This document shows positions 14,177-25,814 of a DNA stretch of 64,000 bases, one piece after another. The DNA is from Cacajao melanocephalus. Its lineage: Eukaryota; Chordata; Mammalia; Primates; Pitheciidae. The first letter of the stretch is position 1. Every line of letters begins with the position of its first letter. The translations under genes were made by a program, and so were the position numbers. Location: positions 48,849 through 112,848 of the forward strand of contig CAUYLG010048267.1 of NCBI GenBank assembly GCA_963573385.1. The letters are read 5' to 3'. A model generated the notes under the pieces. It had not been told where the DNA came from. It saw only the letters and a program-made list of their open reading frames with translations, and ran no database searches.

Positions 14177-14870
14177 TCAAGTCCTGAAGCAAGAATGCTT
14201 GGATTTAAACTTAAATGCTGCCACCCACTGACTATGACCATAGACATGTTAGTCAGCCTCGCCAGATATATTAGTCAGGGTTTTCTAGAGGGACAGACCT
14301 AATAGGATAGATGTACATATAAAAAATACTTTCCTTGTATTGACTCACATGATCACAAGGTGAAGTCCCACAATAGGCCATCTGCAAGCTGAGGAGCAAG
14401 GAAGCCAGTTCAAGTCTCAAAACCTCAAAAGTAGGGAAACCAACAATGCAGGCTTCAGATTGTGATTGGAAGGTATGAGAGTACCAGGTGTAGGTCCAGG
14501 AGTCCAAAAGCTGAAGAACTTGGACTTTTCAGCTTTTATTTGAGGGCAGGAAGCATTCAGCATAGGAGAAAGATGGAGGCCAGAAGATTCAGCCAGTCTA
14601 GTCTTACGTTACTCTGCCTGTTTTTATCCTAGCCACACTGGCAGGTGATTGGATGGTGCCTGCCCAGATTGAGGGTGGGTCTGCCTCTCCCAGTCCACAG
14701 ACTCAAATGTTAATCTTTTTTGGCAACACCCTCACAGCTACACCCAGGAACAATGAACAGTTTGCATTTTTCAATTCAATCAGGTTGACAATATTAACCA
14801 CCACACCAGGTCTCAGTTTTCTCATTTGCAAAAGGGTACAGATAGCCTACTTTCATCATAGGCTTCTTTC
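14177..14870 (+). mobile_element. MIR SINE split by an LTR
   Basis: Left part 14177-14266 carries GCTTGGATTTAAACTTAAAT, GCTGCCACCCACTGACTATG and GACATGTTAGTCAGCC. Right part 14806-14870 carries GTCTCAGTTTTCTCATTTGC. Joined, they give the normal MIR order. The LTR between them inserted into the MIR core. Confidence 0.8.
14267..14805 (-). mobile_element. ERV-type solo LTR inserted in MIR
   Basis: 539 bp. On the + strand it starts TATATTAGTCAGGGTTTTCT and ends TATTAACCACCACA, the reverse complement of a well-known dispersed primate ERV LTR (TGTGATGGTTAAT... to ...CTAATACA). It is flanked by CCAG(A/G) at 14262-14266 and 14806-14810, matching a 4-5 bp retroviral target duplication. I do not assign the exact family. 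No retroviral coding region is present. Confidence 0.8.
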
Positions 14871-15037
14871 AATGTTAGTTTAAATAACAAAAATAAAAGG
14901 AAAAAATAAGCAGAGATAAAAAGATGAAGTGGTGAATTTTAAAATGGTAGAAATAAATCAAAAAGCTGACTGATCCTTTTATAAATCTTAATTTAAAAAC
15001 ACCTCCGTAAAAACTCTTTCCTGCCCCTTCATCCAAA

Positions 15038-15041
<4 letters not shown>

Positions 15042-15084
<43 letters not shown>
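15042..15084. repeat. (CA)n microsatellite, about 21 units
   Basis: Near-perfect ACACAC run. Long enough to be polymorphic. The 68-codon minus frame across it encodes a Cys/Val repeat and is not a gene. Confidence 0.97.
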
Positions 15085-15088
<4 letters not shown>

Positions 15089-15735
15089 TGGGAATGGTGA
15101 AATAACTTTTTATTTTAAAAGATTAAATAATTCTAAGATTGAATTTTTTCTCACCTGTATACAACTATATTTGAAAACCTGATTAAATAAACATATTTTT
15201 AAAATATAAATTACCAAACTGACTCTGAAGTAGAAAAACAAGTTGTTTTACCAGCAGAGAAACTAAAAAAAAAGTAAGAAGTCTACTTCCATTTCTACCA
15301 AAAATTCCTCAGAAATTTCTAGGCTTAAATATTTTCATAGGTACATACTAGCAAACATTCATGGAACAGAAAACTCCATTGCTGTTTAAAACACTCAAAG
15401 TATAAGATGGGAAATTCTTCACATTTCCACATGACATTGGTTCCAAAACTAAGACAGGGCAATAAGAGGAATCTACAGGATCAAAGTTATCCACAAATAA
15501 TGATTTAAATTAATAAATAATATTATAGTACAAAGGAATTCAGTAATATCAAGTAAGGTCACTTCAAGAATATCAAGTTGATAAAATTTGAAAATCTATT
15601 AATATAATTTAACATAATAATTCACAAGAAAAAAGGTGTGTTGTGAAATAGATATCCTTTATATCGTATAGACACAGATAATATATCTCAAAACCAGAGT
15701 TAGCATTGCTTAATGGAGAAATGTTATAAACATTC
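15085..15735. other. No feature seen
   Basis: AT-rich unique-looking sequence between a microsatellite and an MLT1 LTR. Confidence 0.5.
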
Positions 15736-16590
<855 letters not shown>

Positions 16591-16689
16591 AGTTAAAAAC
16601 AAAACAAAAAGTTCCAACTTAACATTCATCTTAAAATAATAGTATAGCAGGTAGTATTTTCTCAAAATGGCCACAGGAGTCATTTAATT

Positions 16690-17070
16690 CAATACACTCT
16701 TCTAGGACTTTGTCATTCTCTCATTAACAGGTGGAGATTTATTTCACCTGCCACTGAAAGATTATGACCCTCTTGATAAATAAAAAACAAGGGAAGTGAC
16801 ACTGTTTGAATTCTGAAGTTAGGTTCTGAGAGGCAATTTGGCTTCACGTGGCTCCCTCCTTCTTGAGAGACTCTGTCTTGGAAGCTGGCTACCATGTTGC
16901 AAAGCAGCCCATTGTCCAGACTTTTAGCCATCCCTGCTGCCCTGAGCAGAGCACAGGTGATCTGTCTTTACCAACTGCTGCTCAAATTGCAGATTTTTAA
17001 GCCAAATAAATATTACTGCTGTTTCAAACCATTATGTTTGAGTTTTTATATGCCACAATAGATATCAGAA
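16690..17070 (+). mobile_element. MaLR LTR, old MLT1 (J/K-like)
   Basis: Diverged LTR showing AAGTGACACTGTTTGAATTC, CATGTTGCAAAGCAGCCC, a TAAGCCAAATAAATATTACTG polyadenylation region and AAACCATTATGTTTGAG at the end. The order fits older MLT1 types. Edges are uncertain. Confidence 0.6.
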
Positions 17071-17267
17071 TATGTACTAAAAGTCAAAGGAAAAGCACTT
17101 TAAAGACTGAAAGGAGGCAAAATTATCTTTATTAAAATGATGAATCACATGATTATAAAACGGAAAAACTTAAGTGTATCAACGAAATAAAAATAAATAT
17201 AAAATACCACAAGTGAGTTTTGTGATGGTGATTTTTTGAGTCAAGAGGGAATGATGACTTGTATGAG

Positions 17268-17482
17268 TACAGCTGTTCTCAACTACAGTTGACTTTTCTC
17301 TCCTAAATGATGACTGTCAATGTCTCAAGACATTTTTGTTTCACACCTTGGGGAATGCTACTGACATCTAGTGAATAGAGGTCAGAGATGCTGCTAAGCA
17401 CCTTATAATGCACAAGACAATCCCTATGCTAAAGGATTATCCATTTCAAAATATCAGTGCCACTAAGCTTGGAAAACACTGT
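17268..17482 (+). mobile_element. MER5-type (hAT-Charlie) DNA transposon
   Basis: CTGTTCTCAACTACAGTTGA start, then TCTCAAGACATTTTTGTTTC, GGGGAATGCTACTGACATCT, TGCTGCTAAGCACCTTATAA and a GGAAAACACTG terminus. This is the order of the non-autonomous MER5 family. A copy in the opposite orientation lies at 23229-23431. Confidence 0.8.
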
Positions 17483-17689
17483 ACTAGTGTGATGGCAATA
17501 GAGATAGAAAAAAGTGGACACATTCCAGATATTCAAGATATATGTCAGAGGTGGAGTAAACAGAATCAATTGGGGGAGAACGTAGAAAGAGAACAATAAC
17601 TCTTGGCTTTTTGGCTTGAGCAGCTGGCTGGATGGCAGAACCATTCTAAGTGAGAAGAACTGTGGGACACACAGGGTTCTGGGTTTGGA

Positions 17690-17845
17690 GTAATCAACAG
17701 TTTTGTTTTAGCTAATTTAAGTATGAGATGTCAATCACAAATCTAAGTAGTAATGTCAAATAAGCAGTTAGATAGACAGGTTTGGAGCTGAGGAAAGGCC
17801 AGGGTTAATGACACAAACTTGAGAATCATTAGGATATTTATCATT
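17690..17845 (-). mobile_element. L2 LINE fragment
   Basis: AAGTATGAGATGTCAATCAC and AAGCAGTTAGATAGACAGGT, then TTGAGAATCATTAGG, follow the order of the reverse-complement L2 3' region (GTTTGAGATGCC... GGCAGTTGGATAT... GGGAGTCATCAG). Confidence 0.55.
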
Positions 17846-18005
17846 TAATTCTCACAAAAATCTTATGATGTAGGTGTCATACTCATCCAACAATTGAAGA
17901 AATAGAAGCTACAGGAAAAGTTAAGTCATGGAATTAGTGATTGGCAAGGCTAACCATTGAAACTAAATTTGTCTAATTCCAAAGCCTTTGCTTGTAACCA
18001 CCAAT
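17846..18005 (-). mobile_element. MIR SINE, diverged
   Basis: TCATTTAATTCTCACAAAAA, CTTATGATGTAGGTG and a decayed GAAGAAATAGAAGCTACAGG core give the reverse-complement MIR order. It directly follows an L2 fragment. Confidence 0.6.
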
Positions 18006-18174
18006 AAAAAAAAAATGAAGTTGACTACACTAGCCAAAAGCCAGACTCCTCAGTTGTGTAGAAGAGAATGAAGAGTTATATTGGAAACCAGATCCTTGAC
18101 TTTTGAGTGGTCTAGATCCTACTTATATTGTAGTTATTTTAAACTGCCACTGCAATTTCTTAAGCTTTCTTGAG

Positions 18175-18715
18175 ATTGAATTCCTGGCTTCATGCTTGCA
18201 ATGAATATATATTAATTAAATCCCTCCTGAAGATTTGAATTTACTTGCCATCTGGATTGAAAGAGGAGTTCAGAGACTTTCAATTTAATTGAGGTGCAAG
18301 CCCTTTTGTTTGGCTCTGTGCTGCTTGGCAGCCTGGGTCCTGTTGCTGCTGTCTGGGGCAAGTTTTCCTTCAGCCTACAGTCAGCAAAATGAGACATCAG
18401 GAATAGTGCTGATGCCTGGACTACTGCAACCCAAAACCACTTAATTAGTATACAGATTTAATGCATTTCGTAATTAAAATTTAATTCTTTTAAGATAGAC
18501 AATGGAAACAACTCCTTTAGCAAGCGTTTAATCCATTGTGCCACAGCAAACGAAGTTGAAAAGGGAATTTAAATGGGATTGTTCTTTTTTTAAGCATTAA
18601 TCATATTGGGGATCAGTAAAACAATAACATGTGCTTAGCTGTCGTTGATTAATCAGTATTCTTGCTAAGTTTTGAGGCTTCTCTTTATAATGAAAGCCTT
18701 TTTTTTTAAATCACA
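18175..18715. promoter_or_regulatory. Candidate conserved noncoding / enhancer-like block
   Basis: Repeat-free block of about 540 bp with many homeodomain-type cores: ATTAATTAAA at 18211, TTAATTAGTA at 18441, TAATTAAAATTTAATT near 18471-18486, AGCATTAATCA near 18594 and GATTAATCAG near 18647. It is also less simple in composition than its surroundings. The function is inferred only from composition; conservation was not tested. No open frame of useful length spans it. Confidence 0.35.
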
Positions 18716-19334
18716 GAAACCTGTACATAAGAAATTCCCCTCTAAAAATTGAGATTATCATTAAAATACAAACAATACCTCAAGAAACCTAAACTAGCCC
18801 CCACACAAGCAAAAATGTGAAAATTTAAGTTAGCAAATGAACTATAATCCATATTTTTATCCCCCTGACACTCTTAGGTTTAAGTAATTTTCCAAAGATT
18901 TCATAATATACCATTTGAAAAGATAAAACCTAGTACCCATTTAGTAACAAAGTATAGAGCCTAACAGATTTTTGGTTCTAGCTGTATCTTCCCCAAAACA
19001 AACAAAAAAAAGAGCTTCCTTGTGAAATTTGAGAACTGTCTTTCATATTTACTCTTTAGGGGAAAAAAGGGCAATCTTAAAAACCTGCAGTTATAACTAA
19101 GAAGAACAAACAAAATGATTTAATTTGTTCAGTCCAATATTTCCAAATGTTTTTAGTCATGTAACTTTTTTAGAAAGTGATACCCATTAAGATCCTCCAA
19201 AACTAATATTCTAAGAAGCAAATCTAGAGAAATATTTGATTCCTCCACCCAAACTTTGACATTTGTTCATTTAGAAATGTTATTAAAGTGTAAATAAGTT
19301 GCTTTCCTGACTTATCATAATTCAAAATATTCAT
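18716..19334. other. No feature seen
   Basis: AT-rich DNA with short A runs. No gene or family recognised. Confidence 0.5.
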
Positions 19335-19433
19335 TTACATATATGTACCAAAACCCATGTACAAAAATTTTTATAGCAGCACTATATGTAATAGCCTCAA
19401 ACTGTAAGCACTCTAGTATCCTTTCATTAGAAT

Positions 19434-19512
19434 GGATATATAGATATAGATGATATATAGATAGATAGCTATAGATAGATACAAATGTAAATATGGATAT
19501 ATAGATATATAT
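19434..19512. repeat. GATA-rich simple repeat
   Basis: Irregular GATATA/GATAGATA units expanded within the L1M 3' region. Confidence 0.85.
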
Positions 19513-19561
19513 GGCATAAGCATTTTATGGAATACAGTATAGCAATCAAATTGAATGTATG

Positions 19562-19707
19562 AACCTGAGCATGTCGGTGCATACCTGCAGTCCCAGCTAC
19601 TCAGGAGGCTGAGGCAGAGGATCTCTTGAGCCCAAGAGTTTGAGTCCAGCCTAAGAAACATAGTGAGGAGACTCTATCTCAAAAAGAAAAAACAAAAGAA
19701 AGAAAGA
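19562..19707 (+). mobile_element. FLAM-like Alu monomer
   Basis: Single-monomer element: CCTGCAGTCCCAGCTACTCA, GAGGATCTCTTGAGCCC, GTCCAGCCTAAGAAACATAG and an ACTCTATCTCAAAAAG tail. It lacks the second monomer, which is typical of fossil Alu monomers or a broken AluJ. It splits an L1M 3' end. Confidence 0.75.
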
Positions 19708-19817
19708 TGGATGACTAATAACACAATATGAACAAGTTACATGAACATAATAGCAAATCAAAGAAGATGACATAGAAGAATATACAGTATATAATTCTAT
19801 TTAATTGAAGTTCAAAA

Positions 19818-20354
19818 GTAGTTATTATGGGTTGAATTATTTCCTCTGTATCACATTAATATGTTGAAGATTTCACTTCCAGCACCTCAAAATGTGACCT
19901 TTTTTGGAAATAGGATCATTGCAAATGTAATTAAGTAATATGATGTTATACCGGAATAGTGTGTGACTAATTCAGCATGACCACTGTCTTATTATAGGGA
20001 TAAATTTGGACACAGACACAAACACAAACACACACATACATACATGCAAACACACACATACATACATGCACACACACACACAGAGAAAGAGAAAAAAAAC
20101 ACCATGTGAATATGAAGGCAGAGATCATGTTGATACTTCTATAAGCCAACAAATTCCAAAAATTGTCAGCAAACCACCAAGAAATGGGACGAGGAATGAA
20201 ACAAATACCTCCTCATGGCCCTCAGAATGAACTAACTCTGCTAACACCTTGATTTTGGGCTTTTAGCCTCCATAACTAGGAGCCAATATTTTTCTGCTGT
20301 TTACGCCACCCATTTTGTGGTACTTTGTTATGACAGCCTTAGCAAACTAATACA
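19818..20354 (+). mobile_element. MLT1-type (MaLR) LTR with internal CA repeat
   Basis: Starts TTATTATGGGTTGAATT. Contains CCTCAAAATGTGACCTTTTT, GCAAATGTAATTAAGTAATA, AATTTGGACACAG and CTAACACCTTGATTTTGGGC, and ends GTTATGACAGCC...AAACTAATACA. It is inserted in an L1M 3' end. A CA/CATA repeat has grown at the ACACAG site. Confidence 0.92.
20010..20084. repeat. CA/CATACA microsatellite inside MLT1
   Basis: Compound ACAC and ACATACAT units, about 75 bp. It probably grew from the MLT1 'ggacacagacacaca' seed. The open frames over it are repeat translations. Confidence 0.9.
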
Positions 20355-20640
20355 ATGGACAAAATCATTTCATGGCATTAGAGGTCAGGATAGTGATTAT
20401 CTCTGGATATGTAAAGGAGGAGAGAGAGGGGCTGATGACTTGTAGAGAGCAAAAATTACGGGTAGAGGGTGGTAGTACGCTTCTGGGGAACTGACAATAT
20501 CTTGTGAATGGTAGTAACATGTGTATGTCATTTTGTGAAAGCTCAACCAGCTGTACACTTAGGATTCACATACTTTTCAGTTTGTAGGTTATACTTGAAT
20601 ATGTGCATTTGTTTAAAAAGGAAATCTTTACCAGTAAACG

Positions 20641-21055
20641 AACACAGTCCTACCCTTAAGAGCTTTCAGTCCAGAAAGAGATGCAGACAAGGCAAGAGTG
20701 AAATAAATTCTGATGAAAGGTTCAGTACAAATGCAATAGAAGCATACACAGCCTCATGGTGGGGTATAGGGAGGATTCAAAGAATAAAATTCCATGAAAA
20801 ATTTAATGACAAAAATCTAAGACTTGAAGAATGAGTACAAACAGAGAAGTGAACAAAATGTTCTATCAAAGCAAACAGCATGTACAAGGCTAAGGAAAAA
20901 AATAAGCATGACCCATTCAAGGAACAAAAAGTTGTTCCATTTGGCTGACTCTCAGAGTGGAAGATGTGAAGTGTGAAAAGAGAAAGCGGGAGAACTGAAC
21001 GATAACTAGAGAATGGAGGGCTTTGAAAGAAGCTAGAAAGCATTGTAGGCGTGAC
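20641..21055 (-). mobile_element. L2 LINE fragment
   Basis: CCCTTAAGAGCTTTCAGTCC, AAGACTTGAAGAATGAGTAC, AAACAGCATGTACAAGGCTA, CAAGGAACAAAAAGTTGTTC and GGAGGGCTTTGAAAGAAGC occur in the order of the reverse-complement L2 3' region. The 108-codon frame starting at 20508 crosses L1M and L2 and is not a gene. Confidence 0.65.
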
Positions 21056-21261
21056 TATAACTTAATTGAAAATCAAATATTATATCTTCAGGTGTTTATG
21101 AAATAACATGTATAAATGTATGAGAATATGTCTTTCCCTTTGCAAGATGGAATTAAACTCTGCAAATATCAGGAAAAGCCTCTTTGATCAAGCTAATCAT
21201 AGTGTTCACGTCTTACAAAGAACCAGTACCAAAGACAGGGTGTGTGTTTTATGCCTTTACA

Positions 21262-22165
21262 TCTACAAGGAATTTAAACAAATTTAACAAAAAAATCACA
21301 AACTACCCCATTAAAAAGTGGGCAAAGGACATGAATAGAAACTTTTCAACAAAAGATATACATGCACCAACAAGCATGTGAAAAAAAGCTGAAAATCACT
21401 GTTCACTAGAGAAATACAAATCAAAACCACAATGAGATACTATCTTACACCAATCAGAATGGCTACTATTAAAAAGTCAAAAAAAATAGATGCTGGTGAG
21501 ATTGTGGAGAAAAAGGAACACTTATACACTGTTGGTGGGAGTGTAAATTAGTTCAGCCATTGTGGAAGACAGTTTGGCAATTCCTCAAAGACCTAAAGAC
21601 AGAAATAACATTTGACCCAGCAATCCTATTACTGTGTATGTACCCAAATGAAAATAAATCTTTCTATTATAAAGATGCATGTATGTCTAGGTTCACTGCA
21701 GCACTATCCACAATAGGAAAGACATTGAATCAACCTAAATGCCCATCAATGATAAACTGGATAAAGAAAATGTAGCATATATACACCATGGAATACTACG
21801 AATCCATAAAAACAGAACAAGATTATGTCCTTGCAGAGACATAGAGGAGCTGGAAGCCATTATCCTCAGCAAACTAACACAGGAACAGAAAACCAAACAC
21901 CTAATGTTCTTACTTATAAGTGGAGGCTAAATGTTGAGAACACTTGGACATATAGAGGGTTGCACACTGGGGCCTTTTGGAAGGTGGAGGGTGGGAGGAG
22001 GGAGGGGATAAGGAAAAATAACTAATGGGTATGAGGCTTAATACCTAGGTAATGAAACAATCTGTACAACAAACCCCCATGACATAAGTTTACCTATGTA
22101 ACAAATCTGCATTTGTATCCCTGCGCTTGTACCCCTGAACTTAAAATAAAAGTTAGAAGAGAAAA
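21262..22165 (+). mobile_element. Primate-age LINE-1 3' end (L1PB/L1PA-like)
   Basis: 5'-truncated L1 covering the end of ORF2 and the 3' UTR. Words include AAAAAGTGGGCAAAGGACAT, TACACTGTTGGTGGGAGTGT, GACCCAGCAATCCTATTACT and ATACTACGAATCCATAAAAA, then TTTACCTATGTAACAAATC and GTACCCCTGAACTTAAAATA. ORF2 is broken by stops. Low divergence compared with the L1M copies. Confidence 0.93.
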
Positions 22166-22214
22166 AAGAAAAGGAATAATACAGTTTTACCCCCAAAATA
22201 GTTTAGGGATCAAT

Positions 22215-22405
22215 TCTAAGAGCATTGATTTTAAAATTAAATGCTCCTGCCTTTAAGACCTTTTCCCTTAACTTACCAGCTATGTGACCTTGTGTAGATC
22301 ACTTTATCTGTCTAGGTATTAATTTCCCACCTGTTACTTAAAGAAAATGATATCACTTTTCTTCTAAGATTGTTGAAAGGATTAAATGAGATATGCAATA
22401 AATAA
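22215..22405 (+). mobile_element. MIR SINE
   Basis: Forward MIR: CCAGCTATGTGACCTTGTGT, GATCACTTTATCTGTCTAGG, TTGTTGAAAGGATTAAATGA. Well ordered. Confidence 0.8.
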
Positions 22406-22407
22406 CT

Positions 22408-22908
22408 GTATGAGTTTACTGTTGCTACTATATTAGATTATCACAAATTTAATAGTTTAAAAGAACACAAAATTTTATCTTACAGCTACCTAGAACTAAA
22501 TTCTGATGAGGATCTTTCCAGGTTAAAAGCAAAGTATTGGCAAAAATGTGTTCCTTTCTGAAGACTTTAAGAATCCATTTCCTGGCCTTTTCTATGTTCT
22601 ATAGGCTGCCCATATTCCTTGGCCCATGGTCTTCTTCCTCTGTCTTCAAAGCCAACAGCACCAGCAGGTTGAGACCTTCCCATGCTGCCATCTCTCTGAT
22701 TCTCTGGCCACAGCTGGGAAAAGTGCTTCACTTTTAAGGACTCACATGATTAGACTGGGCACTTACAGGTCATTTGTATCCCAAGGTCCTTAAAGGCAAT
22801 GACACATGCAAAGCCTCACTGGCCATTCAAAGTAATAGTCACAGGTTCTGAGGATTAGGGCATGGAAAAAATGGGGGGATGATTCTGCTTACCAAAATAC
22901 TAAACACA
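22408..22908 (-). mobile_element. MLT1-type (MaLR) solo LTR
   Basis: On the + strand it reads GTTTACTGTTGCTACTATAT, CACAAATTTAATAGTTTAAA, TTTTCTATGTTCTATAGGCT, AAAGCCAACAGCACCAGCAG and TCACAGGTTCTGAGGATTAG, ending GATTCTGCTTACCAAA. This is the reverse complement of an MLT1 LTR that begins GTAGGCAGAAT and ends in ACTAATACA. The 66-codon + frame is spurious. Confidence 0.85.
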
Positions 22909-23228
22909 GTTCTCAAATGTAGAAAACTCTCAAAAATCATCAGCTTATTTTTAAATTCTTTTTTTTTTGACAATTAAGTCATGAGTTGGTATAAAAAATT
23001 CATGCCAATAATATTTGAAGTTCTCCTATAAAACTAAGGATTTCAATATTTAATACTGCATCTTTAGAAAACAGTTATCTCAAAACAGCAGAAAAGTTTT
23101 CAATAAATGGTGGTGGAAGGGAACAAAATAATTCCCATATTAAATCATCACTATTTGCAACTTTATGTATCAGTTAAATCTCTGCCAAACATTTGTGTTT
23201 AAACATACTCTGAAAGTTTTCTTGCCCT
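22909..23228. other. No feature seen
   Basis: AT-rich unique-looking sequence with a short T8 run. Confidence 0.5.
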
Positions 23229-23431
23229 ATGCCAGGGTTTGTCAACCTTGCTGATGTTGACATTTTGTTGGGGTAATTCTTTGTTGGCAGGAGGCCTTTC
23301 TTATCCTGTGCATTGCAGTGTATGTGGCAGCCTCCCGGGCCTCTTACCACAAGCTGGTGACAAAAATGTCTCCAGATATTGCCAAATGTCCCTGAGGGTA
23401 AAAACTGTCTGCATTTAAGAACCACTGCTCC
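23229..23431 (-). mobile_element. MER5-type (hAT-Charlie) DNA transposon
   Basis: CAGGGTTTGTCAACCTTGCT start, TAATTCTTTGTTGGCAGG, CCTGTGCATTGCAGTG, AAAATGTCTCCAGATATTGC, and AAGAACCACTG terminus. The orientation is opposite to the copy at 17268-17482. The 83-codon minus frame across it has no support as a gene. Confidence 0.88.
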
Positions 23432-24944
23432 AAACTAAAATGTATTAACTGTCTGGTTAATGGAGTCACATTTAAGGAATTCCACTGAAAACAAAGCCAA
23501 AAAATGCTGTCAAATGTTAGTAAAACCCAAATCTACTTGCAATATGTGCCACATTTTATTTGCCTACATGCATAATACACTAAGAAAATTGAAGAGTGAA
23601 TATACATTCTGATGCATGCTTTTCTTAAAATGTCATTTTTCTCAGCAATAGTATTGCCTAAGAATATAAGTAAAATGAATATAAAACGTAAATGGAAGAT
23701 GCAGGTGCAAATTAACACGAAGGTCTGTCTTCTAATTAAGTCTTTTGAATAATCTGTGCTTCTGTCTTACTACACCTTGCAAAGCAACATCAATAATGAC
23801 TTTTTATGTGAAGCACCTTCTGTTGCCACTGTTAAAGTTTCAGGCAGATGCTAAAAGAGGCCATTTTCATAAAACTGAAGTTTGAGTAAAGAAAGGATGA
23901 ATGATTTAATAGCACTCAACATCGAAAGAGAGAAAATGATGTGCACAAAACCTATTGTACACCAGGCTCTGAATATTTTTCTTATTCATGAAATGTAGTA
24001 ATTGTCTTCCATTTTCACTACAACTACTCAAAACAGCTTGCTTCTAGTGTCCTGGAAGTTCCGCTAATGGCAAGCACCTGAAAACAACAACAACAACAAA
24101 AAACCACCCTTTTGGAATCTTGTAAGATTGAGATGAATCCTCAAATAAAGCACACTATAAAATCATTTTAATGTTTCTTATTGCGCAATTTGTTACTGAC
24201 TTTCCTTTTCTATTTTTTTTTTTTTTTACTTCTTTTCTGGAATAGATTTATTTTCAGTTTTCTAATCTATTTTGCCAACATTATCTTTAAAAATGGTAAA
24301 CCCAGAAAGTTAGAATTAATAATAATTATATTAATCCTATGCCTAGATTCTATGTACAAAATACTATATAGATTATGACCATTTGATAAATATCAAATTG
24401 AAAAGAGTTATATAATCTATCCCAAAATTTAGCAAAATAGTGTCACTATAAACCAAGCCTTCAGTACTTAGGTCTAGCCAATATAATACACAGCTATAAA
24501 AGACTTGTGTAAACATTGGATGTTATCCAGTAATTACTAAAGATGATGAGATAGTTTAGAATATGGCATTTTTTACTCACATGTTATGACCCAAATGAGA
24601 ACATCGGCCTAAAGGCATTATGGTTAGGCCATCTGCTGTTTGGCTGACACAACCTGCCTTAATGAAGAGACATAAAGTCTTCATGGAGATATGTGCAAAT
24701 GGAATATATCTATAATGTTACAAGTGAACTAAATAACAAAAATATCATTGTACTTTTCAATTTAACATTTGTTCTTCTCATCACTGTTATCAGAATATGT
24801 AATCTCATTCCTTTTTGACCACAAATAAAATTTTTTTTCTGCATAATTCCCAAATGCATAATGACCGGTAAGCAATATTGACTGCAGCTAGCAAGATACT
24901 CTCAATTGGGTAATAAATAAATACACCATAAACATCATGACAGA
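23432..24944. other. Unique AT-rich stretch with (CAA)n
   Basis: No gene or named repeat in 1.5 kb. An (ACA)n run lies at 24080-24105 and T-rich runs at 24213-24228. The part 23730-23900 is compositionally complex and repeat-free, so it is a weak candidate for conservation. Confidence 0.5.
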
Positions 24945-25525
24945 TTGTGTTTTCAAAGATAGCCACAACATATCTTCCATCTTACACATCCTTGCTTCTA
25001 CAACCTAAACTTTGCACTCCTCCAACTGAGAGGTGTATATGTCCAGTCCTTGTGCTTGTAAGTAGGTGTGTAACGCCTGTAATCAACAGAAGAGGGGACA
25101 ATGACAGGAGTGGTCCCACATGGTTTCTAAGGTAACTTCTGCCTTCTTCTCTGCAACACTTTAACTTGGAACTTTGAACTTGCAGGTAAGCTTCCATGCT
25201 GTGAGGAACTTAAGCCACTCAGGAGGCCAAGGATAGGCATACTTGCTGGCACTCCTAGACTTTGGGTCTTGCCAGCCAAGGGTTAACATGAGAACAAGAA
25301 CAACATGAGTGAACAAGTATCAGATGACACTAAGACCCAGACATCCCTCCTAGCTATTGAATCTTCTAACTGAAGGCCCAGATATTGTATAGCAGAGAAG
25401 GGCCATGCCCACTGCACCTTTCAGAAACTCCTGACCCACAGAAGCAATGGGCACAATAAAAGCTCTTTTTATGCCACCAAGTTTGAGTTGGCTTGTTTCA
25501 TGCCAATCATCCTGGAACAAACAGG
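24945..25525 (+). mobile_element. MaLR LTR, old MLT1 (J/K-like)
   Basis: Diverged LTR: TTTGCACTCCTCCAACTGAG, CTGTGAGGAACTTAAGCCAC, a region like GACCCACAGAAGCAATGGGC, then CAATAAAAGCTCTTTTTATG and CACCAAGTTTGAGTTGG. The order matches older MLT1 LTRs. Boundaries are approximate. Confidence 0.6.
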
Positions 25526-25641
25526 CTAACCATAAGCAAACATATTTTAATTTGATGTTCATATTAAATTTAGTAAGAATAACAGCAACAAATCCACGAG
25601 TAATATTGAACTTCATTGATACTTTGTTGAGTCAAAAAGTA

Positions 25642-25814
25642 GACTTTAAAATCTGGTTCCTCCAAATTTTGCATTACCACTTATATGAATGAACATGGAT
25701 GAAACTGGAAACCATCATTCTCAGCAAACTGACACAAGAACAAAAAACCAAACACCGCATATACTCACTCATAAATGGGTATTGAACAATGAGAATACAT
25801 GGACACAGGGAGGG
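25642..25814 (+). repeat. Local duplication, copy 1 (contains L1 junction)
   Basis: About 170 bp shared with 26979-27143 at high identity (about six mismatches by eye plus an 11 bp gap). The first 44 bp (GACTTTAAAATCTGGTTCCT...) are not recognisable L1, and the rest is L1 3' sequence. Both copies therefore share the same non-L1/L1 junction. Confidence 0.9.

Larger units (their letters stand above)
19335..20640 (+). mobile_element. L1M LINE-1 3' end, broken by Alu monomer and MLT1
   Basis: Three L1M pieces in order. 19335-19560 has TTTATAGCAGCACTATATGT and TTTTATGGAATACAGTATAG. 19710-19817 has ATATACAGTATATAATTC and TAATTGAAGTTCAAAA. 20355-20640 has TTAGAGGTCAGGATAGTG, AGCTGTACACTTAGGATTCA and GGTTATACTTGAATATG. 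Joined, they read as one old L1M 3' UTR. Confidence 0.8.

Noticed and set aside
14875..15081. Cys/Val repeat frame
   Set aside because: Translation of the (CA)n microsatellite.
15042..15084. CRISPR-like or regulatory repeat array
   Set aside because: A simple dinucleotide microsatellite in a eukaryotic genome. No spacer structure exists anywhere in the window.
18212..18397. 61-codon minus frame inside the TAAT-rich block
   Set aside because: There is no domain and no splice-site context, and its length is expected by chance. Noncoding conservation is the more useful hypothesis.
20508..20834. 108-codon + open frame
   Set aside because: It runs across an L1M 3' end into an L2 fragment, so it cannot be a real gene.
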